In this document: piece after piece, positions 8,374 through 17,160 of the stretch
How the letters are laid out: each line of letters begins with the position of its first letter
Numbering within the stretch: position 1 is the stretch's first letter
Assembly: GCA_023435745.1 (NCBI GenBank)
Contig: JAEZMD010000018.1
Span: 1 to 64,000 of the forward strand
DNA length: 64,000 nucleotides
Direction: 5' to 3'
DNA from: Bacillota bacterium
Lineage (GTDB): Bacteria > Bacillota > Clostridia > Acetivibrionales > DTU013
Notes under the pieces: generated by a model
Told to the model about the DNA's origin: nothing
The model's database searches: none
What the model saw: the letters and a program-made list of their open reading frames with translations, nothing else
Translations under genes and position numbers: made by a program

Positions 8374-9452
8374 ATTGTTCCGATGATACTATCATGCGAA
8401 AGTATACTTCTTTATTAACAGCTGAAACAGAAAAAAATTATTCGGATACATTGTATAATCAACTTATGGAATACTCCTCAGATAGGTCCCACAATGTGAA
8501 TACCGTTACACTAAGCAGAAATTGGTCTTTAATTTCCGTGACAGATATGCGACAGGAAACTAAAAAACTAAATCAGGCTTTGGCCCTGCTTCTTTTACTT
8601 AGCATGTTCATTGCAACGATCATGTTTCTCATACTGGACTATTTCGTTGCCAGAATTGTCTCTCCAATACGGAAGTTATCAAATCATATGGTGGATTTGC
8701 CAGAAGAACTGCCGTCGCCAATTGATTTACCCGAGAGTAATGATGAAATCGGAGTTTTGGTAAATCATTTCAATGAAATGGCTGAGAGCAATCGAAAGCT
8801 TGTCAGCACATTGACTGAAGAAAAAAAACAACAAGAATATCTGAAATTTCAATTATTGCAAGCACAAATCAAGCCACATTTTTTATATAACTCCCTGGAT
8901 ACCATTTATTGTCTTTCCGTAATGCAGCTAAATGAGAAAGCCTCAATAATGACAAAGCTTCTTTCCGATTATTACAGACATGTGCTAAGCAAAGGAATGG
9001 ACTGGGTTCTGCTATATGAAGAAATACAGCAGACGGAGAGTTATCTTAAAATTCAGACAATACGCTATGAGAATATGATGGATTATGAAATTCATATCGA
9101 TCAAAATGTGGATAATATAAAGATTCCAAAGCTAACGGTACAACCGCTTGTTGAAAATGCGATCTATCATGGGATAAAACCGCTTGGAAGGAAAGGATAT
9201 TTACAATTGCTGATTTCACAAACAAACAATATTCTTGAAATCAAAGTGATAGATGATGGAATCGGATTGAGTGAAATTAAGTTCGAGGAAGAAATATTAA
9301 AAAAGCGTACTAGTGAAGGTGGTTTTGGCCTTTACAATGTGATAGAACGTCTTAAGTTTTACTATGGAGATAGATGCAAGGTACTATTGAAAGAACGAAT
9401 GCCCGGAACCTGCATTACTATCTATATTCAGTTGGAACATGAGGCGATTTGA
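8367..9452 (+). CDS. YesM-type sensor histidine kinase, C-terminal kinase part (frameshifted gene)
   Basis: This part carries the rest of the sensor domain, the second membrane helix (LALLLLLSMFIATIMFLIL), a HAMP domain (ARIVSPIRKLSNHM), the His-kinase phosphoacceptor motif QAQIKPHFLYNSLD and a HATPase domain with PLVENAIYHG and GGFGLYNV. The TTG at 8367 has no clear ribosome binding site, which supports the view that this is the continuation of the preceding frame rather than a separate gene. The stop overlaps the start region of the response-regulator frame. Its partner is the AraC-type regulator downstream. Confidence 0.85.
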   Translation: MVNCSDDTIMRKYTSLLTAETEKNYSDTLYNQLMEYSSDRSHNVNTVTLSRNWSLISVTDMRQETKKLNQALALLLLLSMFIATIMFLILDYFVARIVSPIRKLSNHMVDLPEELPSPIDLPESNDEIGVLVNHFNEMAESNRKLVSTLTEEKKQQEYLKFQLLQAQIKPHFLYNSLDTIYCLSVMQLNEKASIMTKLLSDYYRHVLSKGMDWVLLYEEIQQTESYLKIQTIRYENMMDYEIHIDQNVDNIKIPKLTVQPLVENAIYHGIKPLGRKGYLQLLISQTNNILEIKVIDDGIGLSEIKFEEEILKKRTSEGGFGLYNVIERLKFYYGDRCKVLLKERMPGTCITIYIQLEHEAI

Positions 9453-9511
9453 ACTTAAAAGTAATAATTGAAAAGCCTGAATCTGAATTGTACTGGGGGG
9501 GACCAATAAAA

Positions 9512-10282
9512 GTGTACAGTGTATTATTAGCGGATGATGAGACTATTTTTCTTGAATTTATGCAAAATATTATCAACTGGGGCGAGTACAACTGTAATGT
9601 GTGTGATAGCCTGAAAGATGGTAAAGCTGTTTGCGATTACATACTAAATTTTCAACCTGATATTGCTTTTATCGATATCAGTATGCCATTAATGGACGGA
9701 ATTCAAGTATGTGAGAAAGTCAGGGAAAATAGTAGTACAACCAGGCTTGTCATTGCAACAGCACATGATGAATTCAATTTTGCTTATCAGGCGATAAAAC
9801 TTGGAATAGATGACTATCTTCTGAAACCGTTTAGTAAAGAAGAATTAATCAAAACTTTAAATAAAGTAATCAATAATATTAATGCCAAGAGACAAGGATT
9901 TCTTGAGAAAGAAACATTGGATCAGTCACTTGAGCATTTGGTGGAAGGTTCTGCAAAGTATAAGATAATGACTCATGCTATAGAAGAATATCTGAACGCA
10001 AACTATAGCAGAAAATCCTTGACACTAGCTACAATTGCAGGCGATCTTGGCTTTGAAAGCAGTTATTTGCGCAGAGTATATAAAGTAACATCAGGTAGTA
10101 CAATTACTCAAAAACTTGAAGATATCAGAATAGGGAAAGCTAAACATTTGCTTCTCATGGGTGAACATCAAAATCAAGAAATCGCTGAAATGGTTGGATA
10201 CTCTGATCAATTTTATTTTAGTAAGAGATTTAAACAGGCTTGTGGCGTATCACCTACTGAATATCAACGTGGAAAGCACTAA
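9512..10282 (+). CDS. YesN-type response regulator with AraC DNA-binding domain
   Basis: Receiver domain at residues 1-120 with acidic pocket Asp8/Asp9, phospho-acceptor Asp55 (FIDISMP) and Lys105 (LLKPF). The C-terminal 100 residues form an AraC/XylS helix-turn-helix (LTLATIAGDLGFESSYLRRV and a second helix pair). I chose GTG 9512 because a GGGGGGGACC ribosome binding site lies 10 bases upstream and the receiver domain starts at once; an in-frame start at 9449 would overlap the kinase. It should activate the GH5/ABC genes upstream in response to the frameshifted YesM kinase. Confidence 0.9.
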   Translation: MYSVLLADDETIFLEFMQNIINWGEYNCNVCDSLKDGKAVCDYILNFQPDIAFIDISMPLMDGIQVCEKVRENSSTTRLVIATAHDEFNFAYQAIKLGIDDYLLKPFSKEELIKTLNKVINNINAKRQGFLEKETLDQSLEHLVEGSAKYKIMTHAIEEYLNANYSRKSLTLATIAGDLGFESSYLRRVYKVTSGSTITQKLEDIRIGKAKHLLLMGEHQNQEIAEMVGYSDQFYFSKRFKQACGVSPTEYQRGKH

Positions 10283-10391
10283 CTCAGTGTTCAGCCACCT
10301 TTTGGTAAATGAAAGCCACCACAAATGCAAAAAATTAAGTACATTAAACAAAATAAATGTCGTTCAATATGGGGCAATGGGAGAACTATAT

Positions 10392-11867
10392 ATGACAAAA
10401 CTGAAAATAAGAAAAAAAGGGTACATACCGAAACTGATTTCGTCTTTGCACAATCTTTGGAGCGCACAGGAAATGTTAGCGATTCGCAATATAAGGAAAG
10501 GTTATCTGCAATATTTTTTCGCCTTCCCTCTGGCGATGATTTTTATAAATATACAGGATTTCATTCTAGTCGATAGCATCGGCGTGTTCGGATTGCCTCA
10601 TACCACAATCACCTTCCTTGCATTTGCTCTCGGAGCCATAGTGATGTTCGCTTTTTCCAATGAAAGGAACATAGCCGCCATCTCAAAAGTTTCTGCTATT
10701 ATTACTGCGGCTGGATTTCTTCCTTGGATTTTCCTTCCGCACGGCTACCTTTCACTTGTATGCGATGTGATTTTTATGGCAGGCGTTGGCGGATGCGTAT
10801 CCAGCAGCAGCTTTTCCTTTGTGTTTATGCTGAACAATGCCGAGCGCTTTTTTGGAAGCACTCTAATGCTGTTATTCATTGATTTGGTAGAGTTGAGCGC
10901 TGAGTATATCTTAATCCCCACAATTGTTCAGAAGATTTTTGCTCTGGTTATGATTGCTTCTATATGCGTTTGTATGTATTTGTCAAAAAGCAAAGATTAT
11001 CACGGAACTGGAAATAAGGCGATCAAAAAATTTGATCCAAGCATCTGGCTTGTGCTTTTTATCTTTTTCTCCTACTTTGCCATCAGAATAACGGGCTTCT
11101 ATGCCCCGGCGTTTCAGCATCCCTTCGGCGCACGGCTGTGGGGACTACTTGCCTTTGCTTTGATTCTTTTCTGCGTTATCCTGCAGGTAGTATTTAAACG
11201 AAGCATCTGGATGCTTTGCAATGTGTTCTTTATCGCGACAATCATGGGTCATTTAATGTGGTATATCAAGCTTCCGGCCGCTGCCTACCTGTTTTCTGAG
11301 CTGAAGGAGGTTGGATTTTTGATAACCTTTTACTTGATAGGCTGTGTTACAAATAAATTCTGTGATTTCCGTATGCATAAACGCCTCATTCTTTTGTGCA
11401 TGGCACTCATTGGGATTCTCTACGTGGGGATTGACGTACTGCATATGACAATGCTCACCCAGTCTATTGCTGTTATCACAGCCGCAGTTTTATTTGCAGC
11501 CTTTCTGATGCTTTCTCCCGCTTTCTCACAGCACCTGTTTTTTGCCGACTGGTCAAAGGAATTTCGCCAGATAAACATGGCTGCCATTGTTGACAGTACC
11601 CTACAAATAAACCCGGCGGATCCGAATCGGACGCCAAGCCTGGATGATACCAATTTGTCGCCGCGTGAAAAACAGGTTGTTCTGCTGCTTCTACAGGGGA
11701 TGACGCTCAGACAGGTTGCCCCGGAGCTGGGGCTTACCCCATCTACCGTTTCCACATATAGTAAGGCTATTTACAAAAAGCTTGGGATCAACAGCCGTGC
11801 GGAATTGTTTTTGCTGTTCGGACGGCCGCTGCCGCTCGATGCAATGCAATCCGCCCCCAAGGAATAA
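10392..11867 (+). CDS. LuxR-family regulator with polytopic membrane domain
   Basis: A 491-residue protein: about twelve hydrophobic segments (residues 35-395) followed by a cytoplasmic LuxR/GerE helix-turn-helix (LSPREKQVVLLLLQGMTLRQ, then KAIYKKLGINSRAEL). Membrane-embedded LuxR regulators of this plan are known in gut Actinobacteria and some Clostridia; ligands are generally unknown. ATG 10392 is preferred since GGGAGAA lies about 7 bases upstream; the open frame extends further back but would overlap the AraC regulator. It is followed by a strong terminator. The neighbouring SLH remnant and lipoprotein may be its former targets. Base composition appears more GC-rich than the preceding ABC locus, so it may have been acquired. 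Confidence 0.85.
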   Translation: MTKLKIRKKGYIPKLISSLHNLWSAQEMLAIRNIRKGYLQYFFAFPLAMIFINIQDFILVDSIGVFGLPHTTITFLAFALGAIVMFAFSNERNIAAISKVSAIITAAGFLPWIFLPHGYLSLVCDVIFMAGVGGCVSSSSFSFVFMLNNAERFFGSTLMLLFIDLVELSAEYILIPTIVQKIFALVMIASICVCMYLSKSKDYHGTGNKAIKKFDPSIWLVLFIFFSYFAIRITGFYAPAFQHPFGARLWGLLAFALILFCVILQVVFKRSIWMLCNVFFIATIMGHLMWYIKLPAAAYLFSELKEVGFLITFYLIGCVTNKFCDFRMHKRLILLCMALIGILYVGIDVLHMTMLTQSIAVITAAVLFAAFLMLSPAFSQHLFFADWSKEFRQINMAAIVDSTLQINPADPNRTPSLDDTNLSPREKQVVLLLLQGMTLRQVAPELGLTPSTVSTYSKAIYKKLGINSRAELFLLFGRPLPLDAMQSAPKE

Positions 11868-11890
11868 ACCGATCATAACGGTATTTTTCG

Positions 11891-11945
11891 CACCCCCTCC
11901 CTATTTTGGGAGGGGGTGTTTTTGCGTCTCCCTCCCAAAATAGGG
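11891..11945 (+). terminator. Terminator overlapping an alternative 16-bp hairpin
   Basis: CACCCCCTCCC (11891-11901) pairs with GGGAGGGGGTG (11908-11918) and is followed by five T residues, a classic terminator. CCCTATTTTGGGAGGG (11899-11914) is also a perfect inverted copy of 11930-11945, so a second, mutually exclusive stem can form. The two forms resemble an attenuator switch ahead of the SLH remnant. Confidence 0.7.
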
Positions 11946-12127
11946 ATATTGCAGGGTGAAAAAAGCCTGATGCAAAATGAATATTAGAAAGACGGGAAAG
12001 GAGGGATACCGTGAGTTGGTTTATATCAATATTGCCACACAAAATCGATGATCCCATTCCCCCCGAGGGAATGAACACCGACCAGGAAAAGCAGTGGCGC
12101 ATATCACTGCTCAAAAGGAGGATCATC

Positions 12128-12591
12128 ATGAAACACAATTATTTTAGAACATGCCTGCTGTTGGTTGTAGCGCTTCTCGCAACCACTCTGTTTTCCACCA
12201 CCGCGTTTGCAGCTTTACCGGAAGGTGTGCCTTCCTCATTGGAAGCCCTTTCGATTCAAAAAATCGAGTTAAAAGCGTATGAAGACGGAAGCCCATATTT
12301 TGAGGCTCAAGTATATTTTCCGCAGAGTGTTCTCGATCTGGACAGCGAATCTCCAGGCGGCGGTTCTGTTTTCTGGGAGTATTCGGTGATTTTCCGGATC
12401 AGAAGGCTATTTCCTCCTGGGCGGTGGACGCAACAAAATATATGTCTAAGCTTGGGATCGTTAAAGGCGATGCGTCCGGAAATTTTATGCCAAAGGCTTC
12501 AACCACAGCACAGGTAGCAGCCGGCTACGGTATGGCAACCCGTGAGGCGGCGATACTCATGACGATTAGAACTTATGAGGCAATGGACTGA
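12128..12591 (+). pseudogene. Broken secreted SLH-domain protein
   Basis: The ATG at 12128 follows a strong AAAAGGAGG site and begins a signal peptide (LLLVVALLATTLFSTTAFA). About 70 residues later the frame shifts: the other frame reads VFGDFPDQKAISSWAVDATK and KLGIVKGDASGNFMPKAST, which is an S-layer homology repeat, ending at TGA 12591. The middle of the protein appears deleted and the SLH anchor is out of frame, so no anchored protein can be made. A second GTG start at 12011 with its own AAGGAGGG site is in frame and would add 39 residues ahead of the signal peptide. The original function is unknown. Confidence 0.7.
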
Positions 12592-12610
12592 TTTAACGCC
12601 AAAACACATA

Positions 12611-12638
12611 AGGCGGAGTGTACTTCTGCGCTCCGCCT
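12611..12638 (+). terminator. Hairpin after the SLH remnant
   Basis: AGGCGGAG (12611-12618) pairs perfectly with CTCCGCCT (12631-12638). The T-run is weak, so termination may be partial. Confidence 0.5.
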
Positions 12639-12696
12639 ATCAATCATATGGGGAAAAGTGGCTAAATATCGAGATTAACACAAGGCAGGATTTGAT

Positions 12697-13704
12697 ATGA
12701 AAAAAAGGATAGCACGTTTTATTCTGATCGGAATAGCGATTGGCGCACTGACGCTGTCCGGCTGCGGCACCGCATCGCAGAAATCGCCGGAAAGTGGGCA
12801 GCCATATGCTATACAAACGGAAAAGGAATCAGCAGACGAGGTACTTGCTTCCGGACCATATTGGCGTATAGAAGTTTCAGAGACGAAAAATTTCACTTAC
12901 ACGATTCCGAACAGCGACGGCGGGGTCATCGATATGACCGCCGCACTTTGCTTTATCGCCTGGAAAGCAGGCGGCGAGGAGATGTTCGGTCAATATGAAG
13001 GGCGGGCGCTGGTGGCATTTAATATAGATTTAAGCAAAGCTGGAACTGGCGGCGTTACTGTTATGGGTGGTGCTATGGACGACACCATCAGCGACAACAT
13101 TTCTTTTGAGCTTATTCCGGCACAGCAAGAGGCAGTAACCGCAAAAAACGAGGATATTGATCTTGTGCCGCTGGCAAAATTTATTGGCCAGGCAGAAATC
13201 ATTACGGATGAGTACACGATATCCCAGCAGGACTGGAAAGCCTTAGCCGACGGACAGACCAAGCTGGATGTAAACGGCAGCTTTGGAGATGGAGCAAAAA
13301 ATCCGCAGGGATTTGTACTGAAAACCGGGGAAGAGACCGCCCTGATATCCGTGGGTGATTTTGCTGCTGCTTATAATATTGACGCTTTTCGGGGGACAAT
13401 CGTGAAAACCGAAGCGGGAGAAGATCCACGCACCTGGTTCCGGGATAAGGTTACGTCACGCATGGAAGAACGCCTGTCTTTGTCAGAACAGTCCGCCAAT
13501 CAGCAATTTCCAGGTACCTCCGCAGATGATGCGGCTCAAAACGATCAGGGCGGCTTGACAGTCGACTCGGAAGGTCGTGAGGGCATGGACACTAACGGCG
13601 ATGGAACACTTGAGATTTACTTCGGCGACGATGGAAAAGTCTATGCTGATTTTGACGGCGACGGCAAGTATGAGGCAGCCGGTGAAGATGGCGTCGACCA
13701 CTGA
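12697..13704 (+). CDS. Secreted lipoprotein with C-terminal calcium-binding-like repeats
   Basis: A 335-residue protein with a signal peptide and lipobox (LTLSGC), so it is expected to be anchored in the membrane facing outside. The middle has no family I recognise. Near the C-terminus, DTNGDGTLEI and DFDGDGKYEA are two D-x-N/D-x-D-G loops of the EF-hand/dockerin type, which usually bind calcium. It follows the membrane LuxR regulator and the SLH remnant on the same strand, which may be one functional group. Its role is unknown. Confidence 0.75.
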   Translation: MKKRIARFILIGIAIGALTLSGCGTASQKSPESGQPYAIQTEKESADEVLASGPYWRIEVSETKNFTYTIPNSDGGVIDMTAALCFIAWKAGGEEMFGQYEGRALVAFNIDLSKAGTGGVTVMGGAMDDTISDNISFELIPAQQEAVTAKNEDIDLVPLAKFIGQAEIITDEYTISQQDWKALADGQTKLDVNGSFGDGAKNPQGFVLKTGEETALISVGDFAAAYNIDAFRGTIVKTEAGEDPRTWFRDKVTSRMEERLSLSEQSANQQFPGTSADDAAQNDQGGLTVDSEGREGMDTNGDGTLEIYFGDDGKVYADFDGDGKYEAAGEDGVDH

Positions 13705-13797
13705 CGTAATCTACGGGGAATGTCTGGCAAGGGACTTATTGCGATTACCGTAAAACAAAATTCCTATGGTGCGAGGGCAATGAAATCAAGTAAATTT

Positions 13798-16662
13798 TTA
13801 CAGACAATACTTTTTGGCTTCTTCATAAATTTCGTGATATCTGACTCTTTTCGCGACAGCCCAAAGTGCTTCGAAATCTGATAAGTATTCTCCTTTATAT
13901 AGGGATAAAAGCTTTTTTGCCTGCTCCTTGGTATTATGAAGCTTAAATTCTTCATATATCCTTTCAAAAAGGTCGCTATCGCATGCAATTTCATCCCGGC
14001 AGATAAAATAGCGATTTTCCCGGTATATGACTGATTCCATTATGCCGGCATATTCAAGGTCATTTTTTATGTGCCTCAGATTTACCGCAATCAGGTTTTT
14101 TATATTATTGGATTCCGATTCCAGCCAAATAGCATTACATATTTGTTCTTTTGTAGCCCCCTGATCGCCCGCATCGAGCAGAAAGGCCAAAAGCTCCCGT
14201 TCCTTTTTTGTCCTGAACTTTAACAGGTTTTGCTTATTTTTGTCCCGATAAACGGTAAAGGCTCCCAATGTATCAACATATGCTTTCTTTGGCCGGTACC
14301 CGACAAATTCCATCAGCTGTCTTGTAATTTCAGGCTCTATCCCGTTGCCGCACGCATACTCAAGGACTGGGTCGTAAGCCTTCCGCATCCTGAAATATTC
14401 ATAGAGTCCATTGTCGGAGCAAAGCTTAAGATAACGCCCTGTCAGGATGGATGCCTTTTCATAATCCCTTGTCGCTATTGCCGCTCTTACAAGTACTCCG
14501 TATGCCAGCGACGCATGAAGAAGCATACCGGCGCTCTCTCCTGTCTCTATGCACAATTCCGCACATTTAACCGCATTCGGATAATCGGATATAGCGGTAA
14601 AGTACCCCATAAGTCTGGCAAGGACAAGGCTTTTTAAATAAGCTCCCGCCCTGTCAAGATTTTTAAAGATTTCCCGGACAATGCCTTCCTTCGGGTCATC
14701 CGTAAAAATAAGGCTGTAGGTAAGACGCTGCATTTTTGCCCAATGCATCTGAAAATCAGTTTTACGGTAAAGAGGCGCATACTCGTCCGCCAGAGTAAAA
14801 TACTTTACGGCGGTTTCATAGGATGCGTTTTCGCCGTTCATTTTATCAATAAAAGTATTCTGATAGTGGATCTCAGCTGCCAATAGGTATCCTGCCCACA
14901 TTTCTTCATAATTTCCTGTATTTCTGAGCCGTTGCAGCTCCTCTGACAGTACGGACAGTGAACGGCTTCGTTCTCCCAGCATCTGATAAGCCTTGGCCAC
15001 ATAGATGCCGGTACTGTGCATACCCAAAAAGCTTCGTTCATCCTCGGGAAGCTCAAGGGATTTTTCGTAATAATAAACCGACTCCTTCATCCTGCCTGCA
15101 AAAAATTGAATTGTACAAAGATACCTTTCAAACCAACGCATGATCTTAATATTGCCGGCATTGGCACAGATCTTTATCATATGCCGTGCAAGAGCATAAG
15201 CTTCGCCTATCTGCGAATTCCAGCACAGGTTGTACAGCTTTTCGATGACTACAGAATATGCCAGTTCCCCGGTTGGATCGTCAAGCTTCGCGATCAATTC
15301 GTCAAGCAGCCTGTTTGCTTCCTTGAATGAAACGAAATTACGGAGAACCCTTGCCATATGTATCATAGCCTCAAAATAAAGCTCCTTATCCTCTCCGTTC
15401 ATTAAGGGTATCGCTGCCTCAAGGCATGCCTTGGCCTGTACAAAGTTTCCGAGAACGGACAGAAACGCACCCTTGGCTACAAGAATTCTTGGGCTTAGTT
15501 TGACCGCCGTATCATTAAACGCCCGGAACCATATCCGAAGCTCGTTGTAATTGCCGGCTTTTATGTAATCCCTATAGCATGTGAGGATTATGTTTTCCAG
15601 AAGTTCGTCATCCTTAGCATCAATGGCATACCGGGCCGCCCTTGAATACTGCTTTTTTTCAAAATAGTACCGGGCGGCTTTTTGCTTCAGTAAAAGCATT
15701 TGGCCCTTATCCCCCGTTTCCAGCAGGCCGCTTCTGAAAAGAGCGTGGTAGCGATAAAACCCGTCGCTTGTTTTAATGGTGAAGATATTTCTGGAAACAA
15801 GGCTTTCCAGCATGAGTCTTGTATTTTTTTTATTCAGGACATCATCCAGCATCTGTGCATCCAGCACGTCAAAGCAGGCAGTTTTTTTAAGAAAATCTAC
15901 CATGTCGGAGTTCAGATTTGTGATGCATTCACGGAATAGGTAGGCATACAAAGTTTCATTGCCATAGGAAGTAATGTCGCCAATGGATATACCGTTCTCC
16001 AGCAATACTTTGAAGGAACCGATGGCCAGAGGCCACCCCTCTGTGGAGCGGTAAATGGCGGGATCGTCAAAACCCAGGATACCGACCGTTTCCTCTCTTG
16101 TAAAAGCAAGCTCCTTTTGGGTCAGTTCCTTAATGTTGCCCTTTACTTTAAACGATAAAAAATCCTGCCAGGGAGCCTCCCTGCTGCCGAAACAAAGCCT
16201 GACGTTATTAGGGAGGTACTTAATCAGGCAGGCAATAAGCTTTCTGACCTCGTCTTCTTCTATGGTGTGCAGATCGTCCATGACCACAATAAAAGCTTTG
16301 GATAAATTTTCAATACTGCAGGTCAATGCACCTGCAAGCATGGAGATGAAATTGTTCTTTCCCGAAAAGGGCAGGTATTCCGATGCGGAGAAATCAAACT
16401 CCGGAAAGGTCTGTTTTACGGCCTCGCACAGTGTATTTATAAATGTAAAAATATCGTTCTCGCCGTCCAGAGAGAGCCAGACGGCGCTTTCGACGCTGTT
16501 TGCAACTTGCGACAGAAGAGTCGTCTTGCCGTGACCAGCGCCGGCATGGACATACACAAGCTTTACAGGCCTGTTAAGGACGGTATCTATTAAATTTTCG
16601 CGTACAATTTCTCCTGCGACGGCTCGGGGAACCGTCAGCCTTGCGTTTGGTATATTGAGCAT
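13798..16662 (-). CDS. Large ATP-dependent regulator with BTAD/SARP-type C-terminus
   Basis: A 954-residue signal-transduction ATPase of the MalT/AfsR class. The N-terminus has a STAND-type NTPase with Walker A GAGHGKTTLL (41-50) and a Walker B-like FIVVMDDLHT. A long helical middle (about 330-790) looks like tetratricopeptide repeats. The C-terminus has a winged-helix region (KKERELLAFLLDAGDQGATK, then KNLIAVNLRHIKNDLEYAG) followed by a bacterial transcriptional activation-like segment, rather than the LuxR end of MalT. It is divergent from a cysteine-rich small gene and an SLH surface protein, the likely targets. A similar pairing with a different DNA-binding end occurs at 55-61.8 kb. Confidence 0.85.
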   Translation of the reverse strand: MLNIPNARLTVPRAVAGEIVRENLIDTVLNRPVKLVYVHAGAGHGKTTLLSQVANSVESAVWLSLDGENDIFTFINTLCEAVKQTFPEFDFSASEYLPFSGKNNFISMLAGALTCSIENLSKAFIVVMDDLHTIEEDEVRKLIACLIKYLPNNVRLCFGSREAPWQDFLSFKVKGNIKELTQKELAFTREETVGILGFDDPAIYRSTEGWPLAIGSFKVLLENGISIGDITSYGNETLYAYLFRECITNLNSDMVDFLKKTACFDVLDAQMLDDVLNKKNTRLMLESLVSRNIFTIKTSDGFYRYHALFRSGLLETGDKGQMLLLKQKAARYYFEKKQYSRAARYAIDAKDDELLENIILTCYRDYIKAGNYNELRIWFRAFNDTAVKLSPRILVAKGAFLSVLGNFVQAKACLEAAIPLMNGEDKELYFEAMIHMARVLRNFVSFKEANRLLDELIAKLDDPTGELAYSVVIEKLYNLCWNSQIGEAYALARHMIKICANAGNIKIMRWFERYLCTIQFFAGRMKESVYYYEKSLELPEDERSFLGMHSTGIYVAKAYQMLGERSRSLSVLSEELQRLRNTGNYEEMWAGYLLAAEIHYQNTFIDKMNGENASYETAVKYFTLADEYAPLYRKTDFQMHWAKMQRLTYSLIFTDDPKEGIVREIFKNLDRAGAYLKSLVLARLMGYFTAISDYPNAVKCAELCIETGESAGMLLHASLAYGVLVRAAIATRDYEKASILTGRYLKLCSDNGLYEYFRMRKAYDPVLEYACGNGIEPEITRQLMEFVGYRPKKAYVDTLGAFTVYRDKNKQNLLKFRTKKERELLAFLLDAGDQGATKEQICNAIWLESESNNIKNLIAVNLRHIKNDLEYAGIMESVIYRENRYFICRDEIACDSDLFERIYEEFKLHNTKEQAKKLLSLYKGEYLSDFEALWAVAKRVRYHEIYEEAKKYCL

Positions 16663-16794
16663 GACACACGCTCCTAAAACAATATATGGTTAATTATAAC
16701 ATAAATTAGGAAAAACTTGCGAAAAACAACGAAGATTTATGATGAAAAAAGTCGAAACATAAAAACTCTGTAGAAATTTGCTGTTATGTTCACG

Positions 16795-16822
16795 GTTTTG
16801 TTCATTGCCGGTGTTTTATAAT
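16795..16822 (+). promoter_or_regulatory. Possible promoter for the small Cys-rich gene and SLH gene
   Basis: A perfect TATAAT at 16817-16822 is preceded by GTTTTG at 16795-16800, 16 bases away. The -35 element is weak, which would suit control by the divergent ATP-dependent regulator. The rest of 16663-16931 shows no gene. Confidence 0.35.
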
Positions 16823-16931
16823 TATCTAAATGCAATATGCCCTGTTGATATACGGATTGGTCGTAATAGACAGCGAGGTGGTTTAGATAAATACTGATAC
16901 TATTAAAAAGTTCCCGGATGAGGAGTGCGGT

Positions 16932-17120
16932 GTGAATGAGGATCTGTTCCCCTGCCTGGGGAAGTGCTGCTGCAAAAGCAGTGCCTTATTCATGGCCTCA
17001 TATGAAAAAGTTTGCCCGTATTGTGACATATCGGCCTCTCTTCCCTATGGAGCAGATCTAAAGATAGTGACTATTTTTGAGTGCGGTAAACTTGATTATG
17101 GCAAGAGAGTAATGGAATGA
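16932..17120 (+). CDS. Small cysteine-rich protein
   Basis: A 62-residue frame starting at GTG 16932, reading FPCLGKCCCKSSALF then CPYCDIS and FECGK. Seven cysteines, including a CCC run and a CPYC pair, suggest metal binding or a compact disulfide or zinc fold. The ribosome binding site (GAGGAG) is close to the start, and the frame is open a little further upstream without a standard start codon. It lies between the large regulator and the SLH protein and may be cotranscribed with the latter. Family and function not recognised; it may not be translated. Confidence 0.4.
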   Translation: MNEDLFPCLGKCCCKSSALFMASYEKVCPYCDISASLPYGADLKIVTIFECGKLDYGKRVME

Positions 17121-17160
17121 GCAAATATTGAAAACGAGGGCTTTTAAAGGAGGATATGAG

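Noticed and set aside
9449..9511. Upstream TTG/GTG-type start for the AraC response regulator
   Set aside because: It overlaps the kinase end, has no ribosome binding site, and the receiver domain begins at the GTG at 9512 after a strong G-rich site.
10161..10391. N-terminal extension of the membrane LuxR regulator into the preceding gene
   Set aside because: The extension is a shadow of the AraC domain in another frame; ATG 10392 has a fitting ribosome binding site.
13705..13797. CGTAATC/GATTAC inverted sequence between convergent genes as a terminator
   Set aside because: The arms are about 35 bases apart with little pairing between and no T-run, so it is not convincing.
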